Below, piece after piece: positions 51,727 to 61,529 of a stretch of 64,000 nt of DNA (the stretch's first letter is position 1; every line of letters starts with the position of its first letter). The notes beneath the pieces are model-generated. The model worked only from the letters and a program-made list of their open reading frames with translations, was not told where the DNA came from and made no database searches. The stretch is from Actinomycetota bacterium (GTDB lineage Bacteria; Actinomycetota; Coriobacteriia; Anaerosomatales; Anaerosomataceae), in contig WSXY01000010.1 of NCBI GenBank assembly GCA_009773565.1, forward strand, positions 1-64,000. Reading direction: 5' to 3'. Both the position numbers and the translations under genes were made by a program.

Positions 51727-53560
51727 TTCGCACCCCCGCGAGCACGTTTGCCACGCCCGAGGCGCCGCAGACACCGCAGCCGGTGCAGCCGTCAAAGGTG
51801 CAATCAGGTGTCGGCGTATTGGCCCGGGCGCGGTCCCTCTCGATGCGCAGGTACGCGGTGGTGACACCGGCGGAGATGTGCGCCCACGGGAGCGTCTCAT
51901 CAAGCTCACGCTCGCGGTTCGCGATCGTCGTGCCGTCGATGCCGGTGATCGCGAATGCTTCTCGCCACTTCCGGGGGTCGAACTCCTCGGTCCACGCATC
52001 GAAGCGCGCGCCTCCGCGCCATGCGGCCTCGATCACGTCGGCAACCTCACGGCCACCCCGGGCGAGGACTCCTTCGAGAAATGACACTTCCGGGTCGTGA
52101 TAGGACAGGTCGACACCCTTGCGGGGCATGGCGTCGCGGAGCACGCTTTGCCGCCGTCGGACTTCCTCAAGCGCTATCTGAGCCTCCCACTGGAAGGGCG
52201 TGTGTGCTTTCGGGACGAAGGTCGACACCGAAACGGCGACTTTCAGGCCACCACGCTCGGCCGGGGGCGTCGCTTCTCTCGCAGCGGCCCACACGCGGCT
52301 CACAAGCTCGCCGATACCTCTGATGTCCTCACCGGTCTCGGTCGGAAGCCCGATCATGAAGTAGAGCTTCACACGTCGCCAGCCGGCATCGAACGCCTTT
52401 GTGACGGTTCCGATGAGATCGTCTTCGGTGACGTTCTTGTTGATGACATCTCGCAGCCGTTGAGTTCCGGCCTCTGGCGCGAACGTGAGACCAGTCTTCT
52501 TCCCGCCGCCGAGGAGCCGGGCGATTCCCACGCTGAACGCGTCAACGCGCAGCGACGGCAACGAGACTCCGACACCGGTACCCTCCAGGCGCCGTGTAAG
52601 CCGCCTGAGGACCTCTTCAAGGCACGAGTGGTCCGCAGTCGACAACGAGGTCAGTGAGACCTCCTCGTAGCCTGTACAGGTGAGCGCGGCGGACGCGTCA
52701 CGGACGATCGCATCGGGAGTGCGCTCGCGAACCGGCCGGTACACCATACCTGCCTGACAGAAGCGACACCCGCGGGCGCAACCGCGAAGGACCTCGATCG
52801 CTACGCGGTCATGCACGACGTCCATGAACGGGACCACGGGGCACGTCGGCGCCTCGTACGTGCCAAGGTCGCCGAGGATGCGCTTGCGCACCTGGGCAGG
52901 CGCGGGTGCGATCGCACGCAGGCGCGCGCCCTCGGGGGCGTACAGCGAGGGCACGTAGACACCGGGAATGGCGGCGAGCGCGGCGAGCACTTCCTCGCGA
53001 CTCGCGCCGCGCTCCTTGGCCGCGCGGTGCACCGCGACGATGTCGAGGACCGCCTCCTCGCCGTCTCCGATGAGAATCGCGTCGAAGAACGGCGCCATCG
53101 GCTCCGGGTTGAATGCACACGGGCCGCCGCCGATGACGAGGGCGTCCTTCTCGGAACGTGCAGAAGACCGGAGCGGGATTCCCGCAAGGTCGAGCGTCTC
53201 GAGGATGTTGGTGTAGGTGAGCTCGTACGGCAACGTGATGCCGACAAGGTCGCATTCCGCGACCGGGGTGCATGTCTCGAGCGTGAAGAGCGGAACGACT
53301 GCCCCACGAAGCGCGTCGGACATGTCCTTCCAGGGAAGGAAGACCCGCTCGGCGGCGACATCAGGCAGCGTCAGGAGACGACCGTAGAGGATCTGAATCG
53401 CCTGGTTGGCCATCCCGATCTCGTACAGGTCGGGATAGACGAGTGCGACACGGTAGGCGGCATCTCGCCGGATGCTCGCTCCCCATTCGTGATCGACATA
53501 TCGCGCGGGCCGCTCCACACCGTCGAGGAGCGGCTCGATACGCTTCCAGAGATCAGTCAC
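51719..53560 (-). CDS. TIGR03960-family radical-SAM protein
   Basis: A 613-residue protein. An N-terminal B12-binding-like domain (YRVALVYPDLYEIGMANQAI, LVIGGGPCAFNPEP) is followed by the radical-SAM core, with the cluster in VLRGCARGCRFCQAGMVYRP. The C-terminus has a further CTFDGCTGCGVCG cluster that may hold a second Fe-S centre. Function is not established. GTG 53560 overlaps the upstream stop by eight bases. It is translationally linked with DUF2344. Confidence 0.92.
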   Translation of the reverse strand: MTDLWKRIEPLLDGVERPARYVDHEWGASIRRDAAYRVALVYPDLYEIGMANQAIQILYGRLLTLPDVAAERVFLPWKDMSDALRGAVVPLFTLETCTPVAECDLVGITLPYELTYTNILETLDLAGIPLRSSARSEKDALVIGGGPCAFNPEPMAPFFDAILIGDGEEAVLDIVAVHRAAKERGASREEVLAALAAIPGVYVPSLYAPEGARLRAIAPAPAQVRKRILGDLGTYEAPTCPVVPFMDVVHDRVAIEVLRGCARGCRFCQAGMVYRPVRERTPDAIVRDASAALTCTGYEEVSLTSLSTADHSCLEEVLRRLTRRLEGTGVGVSLPSLRVDAFSVGIARLLGGGKKTGLTFAPEAGTQRLRDVINKNVTEDDLIGTVTKAFDAGWRRVKLYFMIGLPTETGEDIRGIGELVSRVWAAAREATPPAERGGLKVAVSVSTFVPKAHTPFQWEAQIALEEVRRRQSVLRDAMPRKGVDLSYHDPEVSFLEGVLARGGREVADVIEAAWRGGARFDAWTEEFDPRKWREAFAITGIDGTTIANRERELDETLPWAHISAGVTTAYLRIERDRARANTPTPDCTFDGCTGCGVCGASGVANVLAGVRNG

Positions 53561-54545
53561 CGGCCGGGCCGCCGATGTCGTCTCCGGGGGCCAGTCCGGG
53601 AAGCGTGAGAGGCTCAAGCACGTCCGGTGCGAGAACCACGGGAAGCGACTTCCGCCGCCGCGGTAGACGTCCAACCGCGTCACCGGCGGTGGCCTTGAGC
53701 TTCCGGGCGACCTCGGTCAGGTCGGCGCCCTGCTCGAAATAGGCGATTGCCGCCATACCCATCGCGACGGTACCGCCGTAGCCGATTCCACCCTTGACCG
53801 CCCAACCGAGGACCGGGATGAAACCAAGCGCCTGGCGCGCCACCGTCCTCATGACGAACGCTCCACCGACGATGGCCACCAGCTCTTTGATGCGCTCCGG
53901 GCCAAGCTTCTGGCCGAACGCGGCAGCGATCTGCATGAGCATCTTCACCTGGTTGGCGGTCATGATCGGCATGTCCGCGCCGGGAAGTATCGCTACCGCC
54001 CCGACGAGACCGTTCTGCCACGCTGTAGCGCGAACCGCTTCCTCGGCGACCGCACGTCGGACAAAGGCGAAGTTGTTCGCAAGAGCGAGACGCTTGGAAG
54101 CGAGCTCATCGGCCAGCCAACCGGCGAGCTTTACGTCGACGACCTCTGCGACGGTATCGCCAACGATCAGGTCCGCAGTCGGCTGCGGAAGTCCATCGGC
54201 CAGCGCTATGCGGTTCGTATCGTTGCCGAGCGAGACGACAACGACAGGAATCCGAGCCTGCCGAAACGGCACGAGCGAGGACTTGAGCAAGGCGCCGCCG
54301 GAACCGGCGACAGCGATGACCACATCAATCCCCGACGTGCTGTTCGGTGCCTGCTCCTCCCCTGCCACAACAACCTGGAGCGAGGCTCCGACTGTATTGG
54401 GCCGCAGCCGTTCACGGAGCGCGTCGATGAGATAGTCGGCTGCATCAGGTTCGATGACGACCGAAAGACGCACCAGCTGATCGCGATCCTTCAGAAACCT
54501 AGACCCCGAACTCACCAGGTCTCGAACATCAAATGGAAGCGCCAT
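53553..54545 (-). CDS. DUF697-like membrane-associated protein
   Basis: A 330-residue protein. The first ~170 residues contain a Rossmann-like region (DVVIAVAGSGGALLKSSLV, IPVVVVSLGNDTN), with no P-loop that I can see. Residues ~185-275 resemble DUF697 (LPGADMPIMTANQVKMLMQI, GPERIKELVAIVGGAFV) with two weak membrane segments. In other bacteria DUF697 is often fused to a GTPase domain, here missing or unrecognised. It lies between rodA and the radical-SAM gene. Confidence 0.7.
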   Translation of the reverse strand: MALPFDVRDLVSSGSRFLKDRDQLVRLSVVIEPDAADYLIDALRERLRPNTVGASLQVVVAGEEQAPNSTSGIDVVIAVAGSGGALLKSSLVPFRQARIPVVVVSLGNDTNRIALADGLPQPTADLIVGDTVAEVVDVKLAGWLADELASKRLALANNFAFVRRAVAEEAVRATAWQNGLVGAVAILPGADMPIMTANQVKMLMQIAAAFGQKLGPERIKELVAIVGGAFVMRTVARQALGFIPVLGWAVKGGIGYGGTVAMGMAAIAYFEQGADLTEVARKLKATAGDAVGRLPRRRKSLPVVLAPDVLEPLTLPGLAPGDDIGGPAGD

Positions 54546-54572
54546 GATTAATTCCCTCCCTTGTCGGGATGA

Positions 54573-55697
54573 TCAGGTGCCGTACCTTCGGGACCACACA
54601 GACAGAATCAGTCCCACGCCACCGAGATTCGTCACCATCGCCGAACTACCGAAACTCAAGAACGGCAACGGAATACCTGTAATAGGCATCATACCCAGCG
54701 ACATGCCGATGTTCTCGAGTATCTGGAACGTCCACATGCCGATGACACCGGCGACTATGAGCGCGCCGTAGAGGTCTCGCGAAGATGCAGCGATTGCGAG
54801 CGCCGTGACCAACAACGCGAGATAGAGGCCGAGGAGCAGGAGCGCCCCCACAAAACCCAGCTCCTCGCCAAGCACTGCGAATATGAAGTCAGTATGACGT
54901 TCCGGCAAGAAGTGCAGGTTGCCTTGCGTTCCAGACCCGAGTCCCTGACCGGAGACGCCGCCTGATCCGATGGCGATCTTAGCCTGCGCAAGGTTATAGC
55001 CGGCCCCCTGTGGGTCTCGCGTCGGATCGACAAAGACAAGGAGACGATCCTCCTGATACTGCTGAAGAAGGTGGAACCCGAGGACGACACCGATTCCGAG
55101 TGCCCCCACCAGGGCGAGAACGGCGAAATAGCGGCCCTTCATACCACCGACCAATAGCATCGTCATCGTGATCGCAATGAAGACGAGTCCGGTTCCAAGG
55201 TCGGGCTGCAACAAGATAAGAACCATCGCCATAGCCAGATACCCCATGATGCGGGCGACGTCCTTCGGGCGATCCATCTTGCCCTCAAAATCGGCAATCA
55301 ACGCAGCCATTACGACAATAAGCAGAAGCTTTGCAGGTTCGGACGGCTGAAAGAGCCGGACATCGCCAATCTGGAGCCACAACGTTGCGCCCTTGGCCGC
55401 TCCCCCGAGACCGGGAATCCTGGGGCTTATGAGCAGGAAGCTGAGTGCGACCATAAGCGGACCCGACCAGTGCTTGAGAACCTTGTAGTCGACGACCCAC
55501 GCCACGATCATGGGAACAAGGCCGATTGCGACACCGAGAAGATGACGTCTGAACATCCCGGGGCCGCCGGTCATGCCCGAGGTCGCCGACGCGACAACAA
55601 CGGATCCGTATATGACCAACCCGATGGTCCACAGCAGCAGCGGCACGTTCACCGCGTCGCGAACCGACTTCCATCGTGTCTTCTCGACCTTCCTCAT
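54573..55697 (-). CDS. rodA: rod shape-determining glycosyltransferase RodA
   Basis: A 374-residue SEDS protein with about ten spans that polymerises peptidoglycan glycan strands during elongation, paired with PBP2. GLGSGTQGNLHFLPERHTDF and IPLPFLSFGSSAMVTNL are family signatures. ATG 55697 overlaps the mrdA stop (ATGA), matching the physical pairing of the two proteins. Confidence 0.96.
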   Translation of the reverse strand: MRKVEKTRWKSVRDAVNVPLLLWTIGLVIYGSVVVASATSGMTGGPGMFRRHLLGVAIGLVPMIVAWVVDYKVLKHWSGPLMVALSFLLISPRIPGLGGAAKGATLWLQIGDVRLFQPSEPAKLLLIVVMAALIADFEGKMDRPKDVARIMGYLAMAMVLILLQPDLGTGLVFIAITMTMLLVGGMKGRYFAVLALVGALGIGVVLGFHLLQQYQEDRLLVFVDPTRDPQGAGYNLAQAKIAIGSGGVSGQGLGSGTQGNLHFLPERHTDFIFAVLGEELGFVGALLLLGLYLALLVTALAIAASSRDLYGALIVAGVIGMWTFQILENIGMSLGMMPITGIPLPFLSFGSSAMVTNLGGVGLILSVWSRRYGT

Positions 55698-57616
55698 CGC
55701 GACGGGTCCGTTGTGCGAACATTCACGGCAGGAAGGCCGAGTAGCTTGGCAAGAATGTTGCGACCCGCCGGTGCCGCGACTGCGCCGCCACCGCCACCCT
55801 GCTCGATAACGACGGCGACCGCATATTTCGGCGCTCCGGCCGGGGCGAACCCGCAGAACCAGGCCATATCGTCCTTGCCCTTCACCTGTGCGGTACCCGT
55901 CTTGCCGGCAACGCTCGCATCAAAACCGCTGAACGCACCCCTACCGGTGCCCTGCGTCGTAACCCGCACGAGAGCATTCGTCATGATCGCCAGGTTCTGG
56001 CTCGAAATACCCGTTGTTGCAAGGACCTCCGATTTGAACGACTTGGCGACCTTACCGTCGGATGCCAGCACGTCCTTGAGCACGTGTGGCTGCATAACCA
56101 CTCCACCGTTGGCGATACCCGCGTACACGGCAGTCATCTGTAGCGGCGTGACCAGCATGTCGCCCTGGCCGATCGCCATGTTGACCGTGTCGCCCGGGAG
56201 CCACATCTGATACTCAGGATAGTTCGCGTTGTATGACTTCTTCCAGGCGGCGTCCGGCACCCTACCGTTCACTTCACCCGGAAGATCGATCTTCGTGTCC
56301 GAGCCAAGCCCGAACGCGCGAGACATCACCTGGATCTCTTCATTCTTGCGCTTGTAGAACTCGTACCCGATCTTATAGAAGACAGTATCGCAAGACTCCT
56401 CGACACCGCCTTCGAACGAAATCGTCCCATGACCGGCGTGATTCCAGCACCACTTCGACCACTGCGCTCCCATTTCGATCCATTTACCGGTGCAGTTGTA
56501 GGTCTTGCCGCTGTACGTCACTTTGTACTGCAGCCCGGCGAGTCCGGTGATGACCTTGAATGTCGAGGCTGGCGGGTAGGCCGCCATGACGGCCCTGTTG
56601 TTCAACGGGTACTCGCTTGCCTTCTCGTTCAGCTTTGACCATTCGCCCTGGCTGATGCCGCCGAGGAAAACGGTCGGCGAATACGTCGGGACACTGGCCA
56701 TGGCGATGACCTCACCGGTCTTGACGTCGAGAACGACTGCCGAACCCGCCTTCGCATTCGGGTAGTTCTGTCGGTGCGCCTCATCAAGCGCGCCGACAAG
56801 AGCCTTTTCGGCGGCCTTCTGAACCTCGATATCGATCGTCAGGCGAATGTCTCTGCCAGCCACGGCAGGCTGCTCGTCGATAACGCGCTGGGGCTTACCT
56901 TGCGCGTTCACCTCGATCAGACGCTTGCCCTTGTCACCCTGCAAGACGTTCTCGAACTGGGCTTCTGCTCCGCTCTTGCCGACGATATCGCCAAGTTCGT
57001 AACCGGCAGCGCTTTCCGAGGCCGTGAACTGGCTCTCGGATATCTCGCCCGTGTAACCGATGACGTGTGCAGCAAGACTTCCGTTGGGATACTCGCGTAC
57101 GGCAACCTCGTCGATGCGAACACCGGGAAACTCCTGCTGACGCTCGGAGAGGATGGATACCGTCTCGAGCGGCACGTCGATGGCGACAAGTCTTGGCCGG
57201 AGCGCCTCGACACGGGAGTCTGAAACCTTTGCAAAGACCTCCTGGGGCGTCATCCCCAGCTGGGTCGCGAGTCCACCGAACGTCCCCTCCAGCTCGGAGC
57301 GCGTCGGGTCATCTGTCTTGTCGCTGCTCTGGGCGCGAACGATCAGGCTGCGCACGATGTCGTTGGCGGGATCGACCGAGACGGCGAGGGTCGCTCTGTT
57401 CGTCACCAGCGGCTTGCCGTTGCGGTCAAGGATACGGCCGCGCGGTGCCTCCAGCGATATCTCACGGATGCGATTGTTCTTCGCCTGCAGCGCGTACGAC
57501 TCTCCCGAAAGCACCTGCATCGACCACAGCCGTAGCAGCAGCGACCCCAGTACGAGAAGCACAATGGCTCCAAGCACCGCGAATCGCGACTTCAGTTGCT
57601 GCTGGAAAGTGGTCAT
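55694..57616 (-). CDS. mrdA: penicillin-binding protein 2
   Basis: A 640-residue class B PBP, the transpeptidase of the elongasome. One N-terminal span (FAVLGAIVLLVLGSLLLRLW) is followed by the pedestal domain (EAPRGRILDRNGKPLVTNRA). The active site has the SxxK Ser in YPPASTFKVITGL, SCDT as the SxN equivalent and KTG in VAGKTGTAQV. Catalytic residues are intact. ATG 57616 lies 48 bp after mreD. Confidence 0.96.
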   Translation of the reverse strand: MTTFQQQLKSRFAVLGAIVLLVLGSLLLRLWSMQVLSGESYALQAKNNRIREISLEAPRGRILDRNGKPLVTNRATLAVSVDPANDIVRSLIVRAQSSDKTDDPTRSELEGTFGGLATQLGMTPQEVFAKVSDSRVEALRPRLVAIDVPLETVSILSERQQEFPGVRIDEVAVREYPNGSLAAHVIGYTGEISESQFTASESAAGYELGDIVGKSGAEAQFENVLQGDKGKRLIEVNAQGKPQRVIDEQPAVAGRDIRLTIDIEVQKAAEKALVGALDEAHRQNYPNAKAGSAVVLDVKTGEVIAMASVPTYSPTVFLGGISQGEWSKLNEKASEYPLNNRAVMAAYPPASTFKVITGLAGLQYKVTYSGKTYNCTGKWIEMGAQWSKWCWNHAGHGTISFEGGVEESCDTVFYKIGYEFYKRKNEEIQVMSRAFGLGSDTKIDLPGEVNGRVPDAAWKKSYNANYPEYQMWLPGDTVNMAIGQGDMLVTPLQMTAVYAGIANGGVVMQPHVLKDVLASDGKVAKSFKSEVLATTGISSQNLAIMTNALVRVTTQGTGRGAFSGFDASVAGKTGTAQVKGKDDMAWFCGFAPAGAPKYAVAVVIEQGGGGGAVAAPAGRNILAKLLGLPAVNVRTTDPSR

Positions 57617-57664
57617 AGGTACGTGCTCCCGGGGGACGCTTGATCGCTAGCTCCAGGCGCGAAG

Positions 57665-58177
57665 TCAGGCGAGGCGACGGAACGATCTTACGGACCGATC
57701 GGTTCGCAAGAAGCGAGCCAACCATGGATAGAGCAGCAGGGCGAGAACGCTGTTGTACACACCACCCGGCAGGACCACCTGCCAGAGCGTGCTCCAGAAG
57801 TTGATCTCGAGGCCGAGAACAAGCATGACGACCAGGTACGAGAACTCGGCGACAAGACCCGCGATGAGTGCCACCGTGACCGGTAAGAGCCAACCCTCTG
57901 CGAACACATTCGCCTCAAGCATCCCGGTCATGTAGCCGACCACGCTCAAGACGAGTGCCCACGCGCCGATGGGCCCACTGCCGAGAAGATCAAGCATGAG
58001 CCCGCAGGCAAACCCGGCGACCGCGCCGGGAGCAGCACCGTCGAAGAAGGCCAGCGTGATGACCACGAGCAACGGGAAACTGGGCACCACCCCGAGGAGC
58101 GCGATATGTGGCGCCACGGCGACCTGCAAAAGGACGGCGATCGCGATTGCGCCCACGGTAGTCCAAGCGCGGTTCAC
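57665..58177 (-). CDS. mreD: rod shape-determining protein MreD
   Basis: A 170-residue membrane protein of about five to six spans. VVPSFPLLVVITLAFFDGAA and GFACGLMLDLLGSGPIGAWAL match the family. It links MreC to the membrane elongation complex. GTG 58177 overlaps the mreC stop (GTGA). Confidence 0.92.
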   Translation of the reverse strand: MNRAWTTVGAIAIAVLLQVAVAPHIALLGVVPSFPLLVVITLAFFDGAAPGAVAGFACGLMLDLLGSGPIGAWALVLSVVGYMTGMLEANVFAEGWLLPVTVALIAGLVAEFSYLVVMLVLGLEINFWSTLWQVVLPGGVYNSVLALLLYPWLARFLRTDRSVRSFRRLA

Positions 58178-59031
58178 TCGATCACCCCCGTTCCCTCGGT
58201 GACGACCGTTCCCAGAAGGACAACCACTTCCTCGAGTTCCCCGATAGGAACGCGCGAGTTGAGCGATATCCTCGGGTAGAGGTCAGCGCGTCGTGCGTCA
58301 ACCGCGATGATGTCACCGACGACGAGACCCTTCGGGTAGATGCCGCCGAGACCCGAAGTGATTACCACATCGCCGACCTTCGGCAGATTCGCCTTATCGA
58401 CGAAGTCCATCCGAAGCGTCCTGTCGATCGATCCGCGAACGACACCGACCGCGCGCGTCTGTTGGATCATCGCGGCCACGCCACTCTCCTGGTCGGTGAT
58501 GAGCCTCACCCGTGCGGAGTTCTCGGACACCTGTTCGATCTGACCGACGAGGCCCTGCGGGGCAAGGACCGACATGCCAGTGACGATGCCGTCAGCGGTG
58601 CCACGGTCGATCAGGATGACGCCCTCCCACGAGCTCGTGGGGCGACCGATAACGCGCGCGCCGACCTTGGTAAGCTTGCGCTCCTCGGCAAACTGAACGA
58701 GAACACGCAGACGTTCATTCTCCTGACGCGCCTCTTCAAGATCGGCAAGGCGCGCACGAAGCTCCTCGTTTTGCTTGCGGAGCGTCGCAATATCGCTTCG
58801 AGACACGCCGAGACCGGAGATCCAATCTCCGACACTCTCGAACGGACGCGCGATGACCTGACCCGCCTGGGAAAGCGGTGTGGTAACGGCGAGCGTCACC
58901 TTGCGGGCACCATGCAGAAGCCCGGACTCGCTTTCGCGAAAGTACGCGGTTATGAGGACGAGCGACACAACGACAAGCACGACGAGTACCGTCGGGTTGT
59001 TGCGCCTGGGTTCGGGATTCGCGATACGCAT
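58174..59031 (-). CDS. mreC: rod shape-determining protein MreC
   Basis: A 285-residue protein. One N-terminal span (VLVVLVVVSLVLITAYF) leads to a coiled coil (IATLRKQNEELRARLADLEE), then two beta domains (SWEGVILIDRGTADGIVTGM, LVGQIEQVSENSARVRLITD, VVITSGLGGIYPKGLVVG). It scaffolds PBP2 and RodA in the periplasm-side space. It lies 12 bp after mreB. Confidence 0.96.
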   Translation of the reverse strand: MRIANPEPRRNNPTVLVVLVVVSLVLITAYFRESESGLLHGARKVTLAVTTPLSQAGQVIARPFESVGDWISGLGVSRSDIATLRKQNEELRARLADLEEARQENERLRVLVQFAEERKLTKVGARVIGRPTSSWEGVILIDRGTADGIVTGMSVLAPQGLVGQIEQVSENSARVRLITDQESGVAAMIQQTRAVGVVRGSIDRTLRMDFVDKANLPKVGDVVITSGLGGIYPKGLVVGDIIAVDARRADLYPRISLNSRVPIGELEEVVVLLGTVVTEGTGVIE

Positions 59032-59043
59032 CTGCTGCCGGGC

Positions 59044-60084
59044 CTACCGGGTCACGGTGAGGACCTTCTTGAGCACGTCGATCTCCTCAAGGGCCATCGC
59101 CGATCCGAGGACGACGTTGATGAGCGCATTCTCCGAAACGTGAACCGGCATGCCGGTCTCCGCGCGTATGCGGTCGTCGAGCGCCTTGAGAAGCGCACCG
59201 CCGCCGGTGAGAACGATGCCATACTCCATGATGTCGCTCGCCAGCTCTGGCGGAGTCTTCTCCAGCGTGCCCTTGATCGCCGAGACGATCGCGGCGGTCG
59301 GCTCTTCGACGGCAACGCGAATCTCCTCGGAAGACAACTGGATGGTACGCGGCAAGCCGGTCAGCAGGTCGCGACCTCGTACCTCGACATCAAGCTCTTC
59401 GGCAAGCGGGTACGCCGAGCCGATCTCGAACTTGATCTCCTCGGACGTGCGCTCGCCGATAAGGACGTTATATTCCTTCTTGATGTGCGCGATGATGGCC
59501 TCGTCAAACTCGTCACCGCCGATACGGATCGACTGAGAAACGACGATGCCACCAAGGGAGATGATAGCGACCTCCGTGGTACCACCGCCGATATCGACGA
59601 CCATGTTTCCGGTCGGCTCCTGGATCGGAAGCTCCGCACCGATCGCTGCAGCCATGGGTTCCTCGATGAGGTAGGCCTGACGGGCTCCTGCCTGCATCGT
59701 CGCCTCGAAGACTGCACGCTTCTCGACCTCGGTCACGCCCGAGGGCACGCACACGACAACGCGCGGCTTCGGCTGCCACGGAAAGCGCTTCACGCGCGTC
59801 TTGTTGATGAAGTACCGGAGCATCGCCTCGGTAACCTCGAAGTCAGCGATAACGCCGTCTTTGAGGGGCCGAATCGCCACAATGCTGCCCGGAGTACGAC
59901 CGAGCATGCGCTTGGCCTCGATGCCGACGGCCAGCACGCGCTTTGTGTCGCGCTCAATCGCGACAACCGACGGCTCGATGAGAACGATTCCGCGTCCACG
60001 AACCGAGACGAGGGTGTTAGCGGTACCAAGGTCGACAGCCATGTCGCTTGACCATGAGCCGAAGAACATATCGATAAGCGACAA
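59044..60084 (-). CDS. mreB: rod shape-determining protein MreB
   Basis: A 346-residue actin-like ATPase. [20 protein letters not shown] is the phosphate-1 motif. [20 protein letters not shown] is phosphate 2, and [17 protein letters not shown] the adenosine motif. It forms membrane filaments guiding lateral wall synthesis. It heads mreBCD-mrdA-rodA. A likely promoter lies upstream. Confidence 0.97.
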   Translation of the reverse strand: MSLIDMFFGSWSSDMAVDLGTANTLVSVRGRGIVLIEPSVVAIERDTKRVLAVGIEAKRMLGRTPGSIVAIRPLKDGVIADFEVTEAMLRYFINKTRVKRFPWQPKPRVVVCVPSGVTEVEKRAVFEATMQAGARQAYLIEEPMAAAIGAELPIQEPTGNMVVDIGGGTTEVAIISLGGIVVSQSIRIGGDEFDEAIIAHIKKEYNVLIGERTSEEIKFEIGSAYPLAEELDVEVRGRDLLTGLPRTIQLSSEEIRVAVEEPTAAIVSAIKGTLEKTPPELASDIMEYGIVLTGGGALLKALDDRIRAETGMPVHVSENALINVVLGSAMALEEIDVLKKVLTVTR

Positions 60085-60204
60085 AGCGCTCTCCTTTCAC
60101 AGCTTTCGTCAGCGCACACCGCGGTGATGGAACCTATTCACATCGCGGACACGCACAAAACACGCAGCGAGAGATGCCGCGCCCGCAGGCGCACATCGGT
60201 GCAG

Positions 60205-60213
60205 AGTGTAGCA
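60205..60213 (-). promoter_or_regulatory. probable extended -10 promoter of mreB
   Basis: On the minus strand TGCTACACT gives an extended -10 about 120 bp before mreB. No good -35 accompanies it, as extended -10 promoters allow. It lies in the 220-bp gap between radC and mreB, where I see nothing else except a hairpin at 60258-60282. Confidence 0.45.
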
Positions 60214-60257
60214 CAATCGACCGCGCCCGCACGCTCATTTGCGATTGTCAACATGGC

Positions 60258-60282
60258 AACACCGCAGGTCGGCGGCGGTGTT
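60258..60282 (-). terminator. hairpin downstream of radC, weak terminator candidate
   Basis: An 8-bp perfect stem (60258-60265 with 60275-60282, AACACCGC arm) and 9-base loop lie 22 bp after the radC stop. The following TTGCCATGTTG is not a good T-run, so it may be only a partial terminator. Confidence 0.4.
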
Positions 60283-60304
60283 CAGACCCGGGCAGGTCGC
60301 AGGT

Positions 60305-60967
60305 TCACATCAGTCCCAGCTCACGCAGACTGGCATGTGTCATGCCCTCACCGATCACAACATGATCGAGCACTTCGATCCCGAGGACGTCGCCGGCTTT
60401 CACGAGGCGCCGGGTCAGCTGGATGTCGGCACCAGACGGAGTGGGATCGCCACTGGGATGATTGTGAACAACCACGACAGACGCAGCCGAAAGTCGGACC
60501 GCATGTTTGAAGAGCTCACGCGGATGCACGATTGAAGCATTGAGACTTCCGATCGAGACCTCGATCGTCTTGATGAGTTGATTCTTGGTGTTGAGTGCGA
60601 GCGCCCAGAAGTGCTCCCGATCAGAACCGCGAAGTTGCGGTCCGCAGAGTCGAGCGACATCTTCCGGGGTCGACACAACAGGCCTGCACGTTCCGGAATT
60701 TGTGGCGGCGCGGCGAGAGAGTTCAAGGCACGCGAGTAAGGATGCTGCCTTCGCCGGCCCGATACCTTCATGCATACACAGGTCTTCGGCGCGTACACGC
60801 CAGAGCCCCTCGGGCATCGGATGCTCCCGCAAGACGAGCCGACCAAGTGCGTCGTTCCCCTCCCCCAGGACAAGCCCCACAAGCGCTTCATCTGAGACGG
60901 TCTCCGAACGACCATCGAGCACGAGGTCGCGGGCAACAACGGCCCGACCGACCAGGCGTGGCGCCAT
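60305..60967 (-). CDS. radC: RadC-family JAB-domain protein
   Basis: A 220-residue protein. An N-terminal helix-hairpin-helix (EGIGPAKAASLLACLELSRR) is followed by a JAMM metal site VVVHNHPSGDPTPSGAD. The family is named for DNA repair but its true role is unclear. ATG 60967 has AGGGGGG eight bases upstream; the GTG at 60976 would overlap that site. Confidence 0.93.
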   Translation of the reverse strand: MAPRLVGRAVVARDLVLDGRSETVSDEALVGLVLGEGNDALGRLVLREHPMPEGLWRVRAEDLCMHEGIGPAKAASLLACLELSRRAATNSGTCRPVVSTPEDVARLCGPQLRGSDREHFWALALNTKNQLIKTIEVSIGSLNASIVHPRELFKHAVRLSAASVVVVHNHPSGDPTPSGADIQLTRRLVKAGDVLGIEVLDHVVIGEGMTHASLRELGLM

Positions 60968-60985
60968 GAGCGCCACCCCCCTTCA

Positions 60986-61522
60986 TCATCTACCGGACAG
61001 GCGAGACACCTCGAGCCGGGAGATGATGTACCGGGCTGCGTAGCCCGTCACGATGCCGAAGAGAAGGCTTGTAAGCAGGGAGACCGGGGCGAGGAGCAGG
61101 ATACCGGGGGCGCCGGTCAAAGCAACGGCAACCGTGTACTGGGCGGCAACATGCGCCACCGCGCCGCAGACGGAAATGCCGACATACGAGAAACCCGCGC
61201 GGCTGCGCAGTGCGACGCACATAGCGACCCACGCCGCGAGTGCCCCGGCGAACGCCAAGACCGAAGCGGGGCCAAAGAGCGAACCTGTGGCAAGCCCGAC
61301 GATACCAACCCGAAGCAGCCCGATCGCAAGTGCCGGCGTCTCCCCCAACAAGCCGAGGGCTACGACGATAGCGATGTTTGCAAGTCCCAGTCGCGCGCCG
61401 GCGATCGGCGCGGCAATCGAGGACTCAACCAGTCCGAGCACACATGCGAGCGAGAGCAGAAGCCCGGTCGTCACAAGCCGACTTGTCCGCCCGGTCCTAA
61501 CAGCCGCAGCGACCCGCGGCAT
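60986..61522 (-). CDS. Gx transporter family membrane protein
   Basis: A 178-residue protein with five or six spans and the family's early motif GARLGLANIAIVVALGLLG. Related proteins are annotated as heptaprenyl diphosphate synthase component I or as ECF-like transporters; I cannot tell which. ATG 61522 has GAGG five bases upstream, overlapping the stop of the NusG-domain gene. It is coupled to the rnf genes, so a role supporting Rnf assembly or cofactor supply is possible (inference). Confidence 0.82.
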   Translation of the reverse strand: MPRVAAAVRTGRTSRLVTTGLLLSLACVLGLVESSIAAPIAGARLGLANIAIVVALGLLGETPALAIGLLRVGIVGLATGSLFGPASVLAFAGALAAWVAMCVALRSRAGFSYVGISVCGAVAHVAAQYTVAVALTGAPGILLLAPVSLLTSLLFGIVTGYAARYIISRLEVSRLSGR

Positions 61523-61529
61523 CAGAGCC

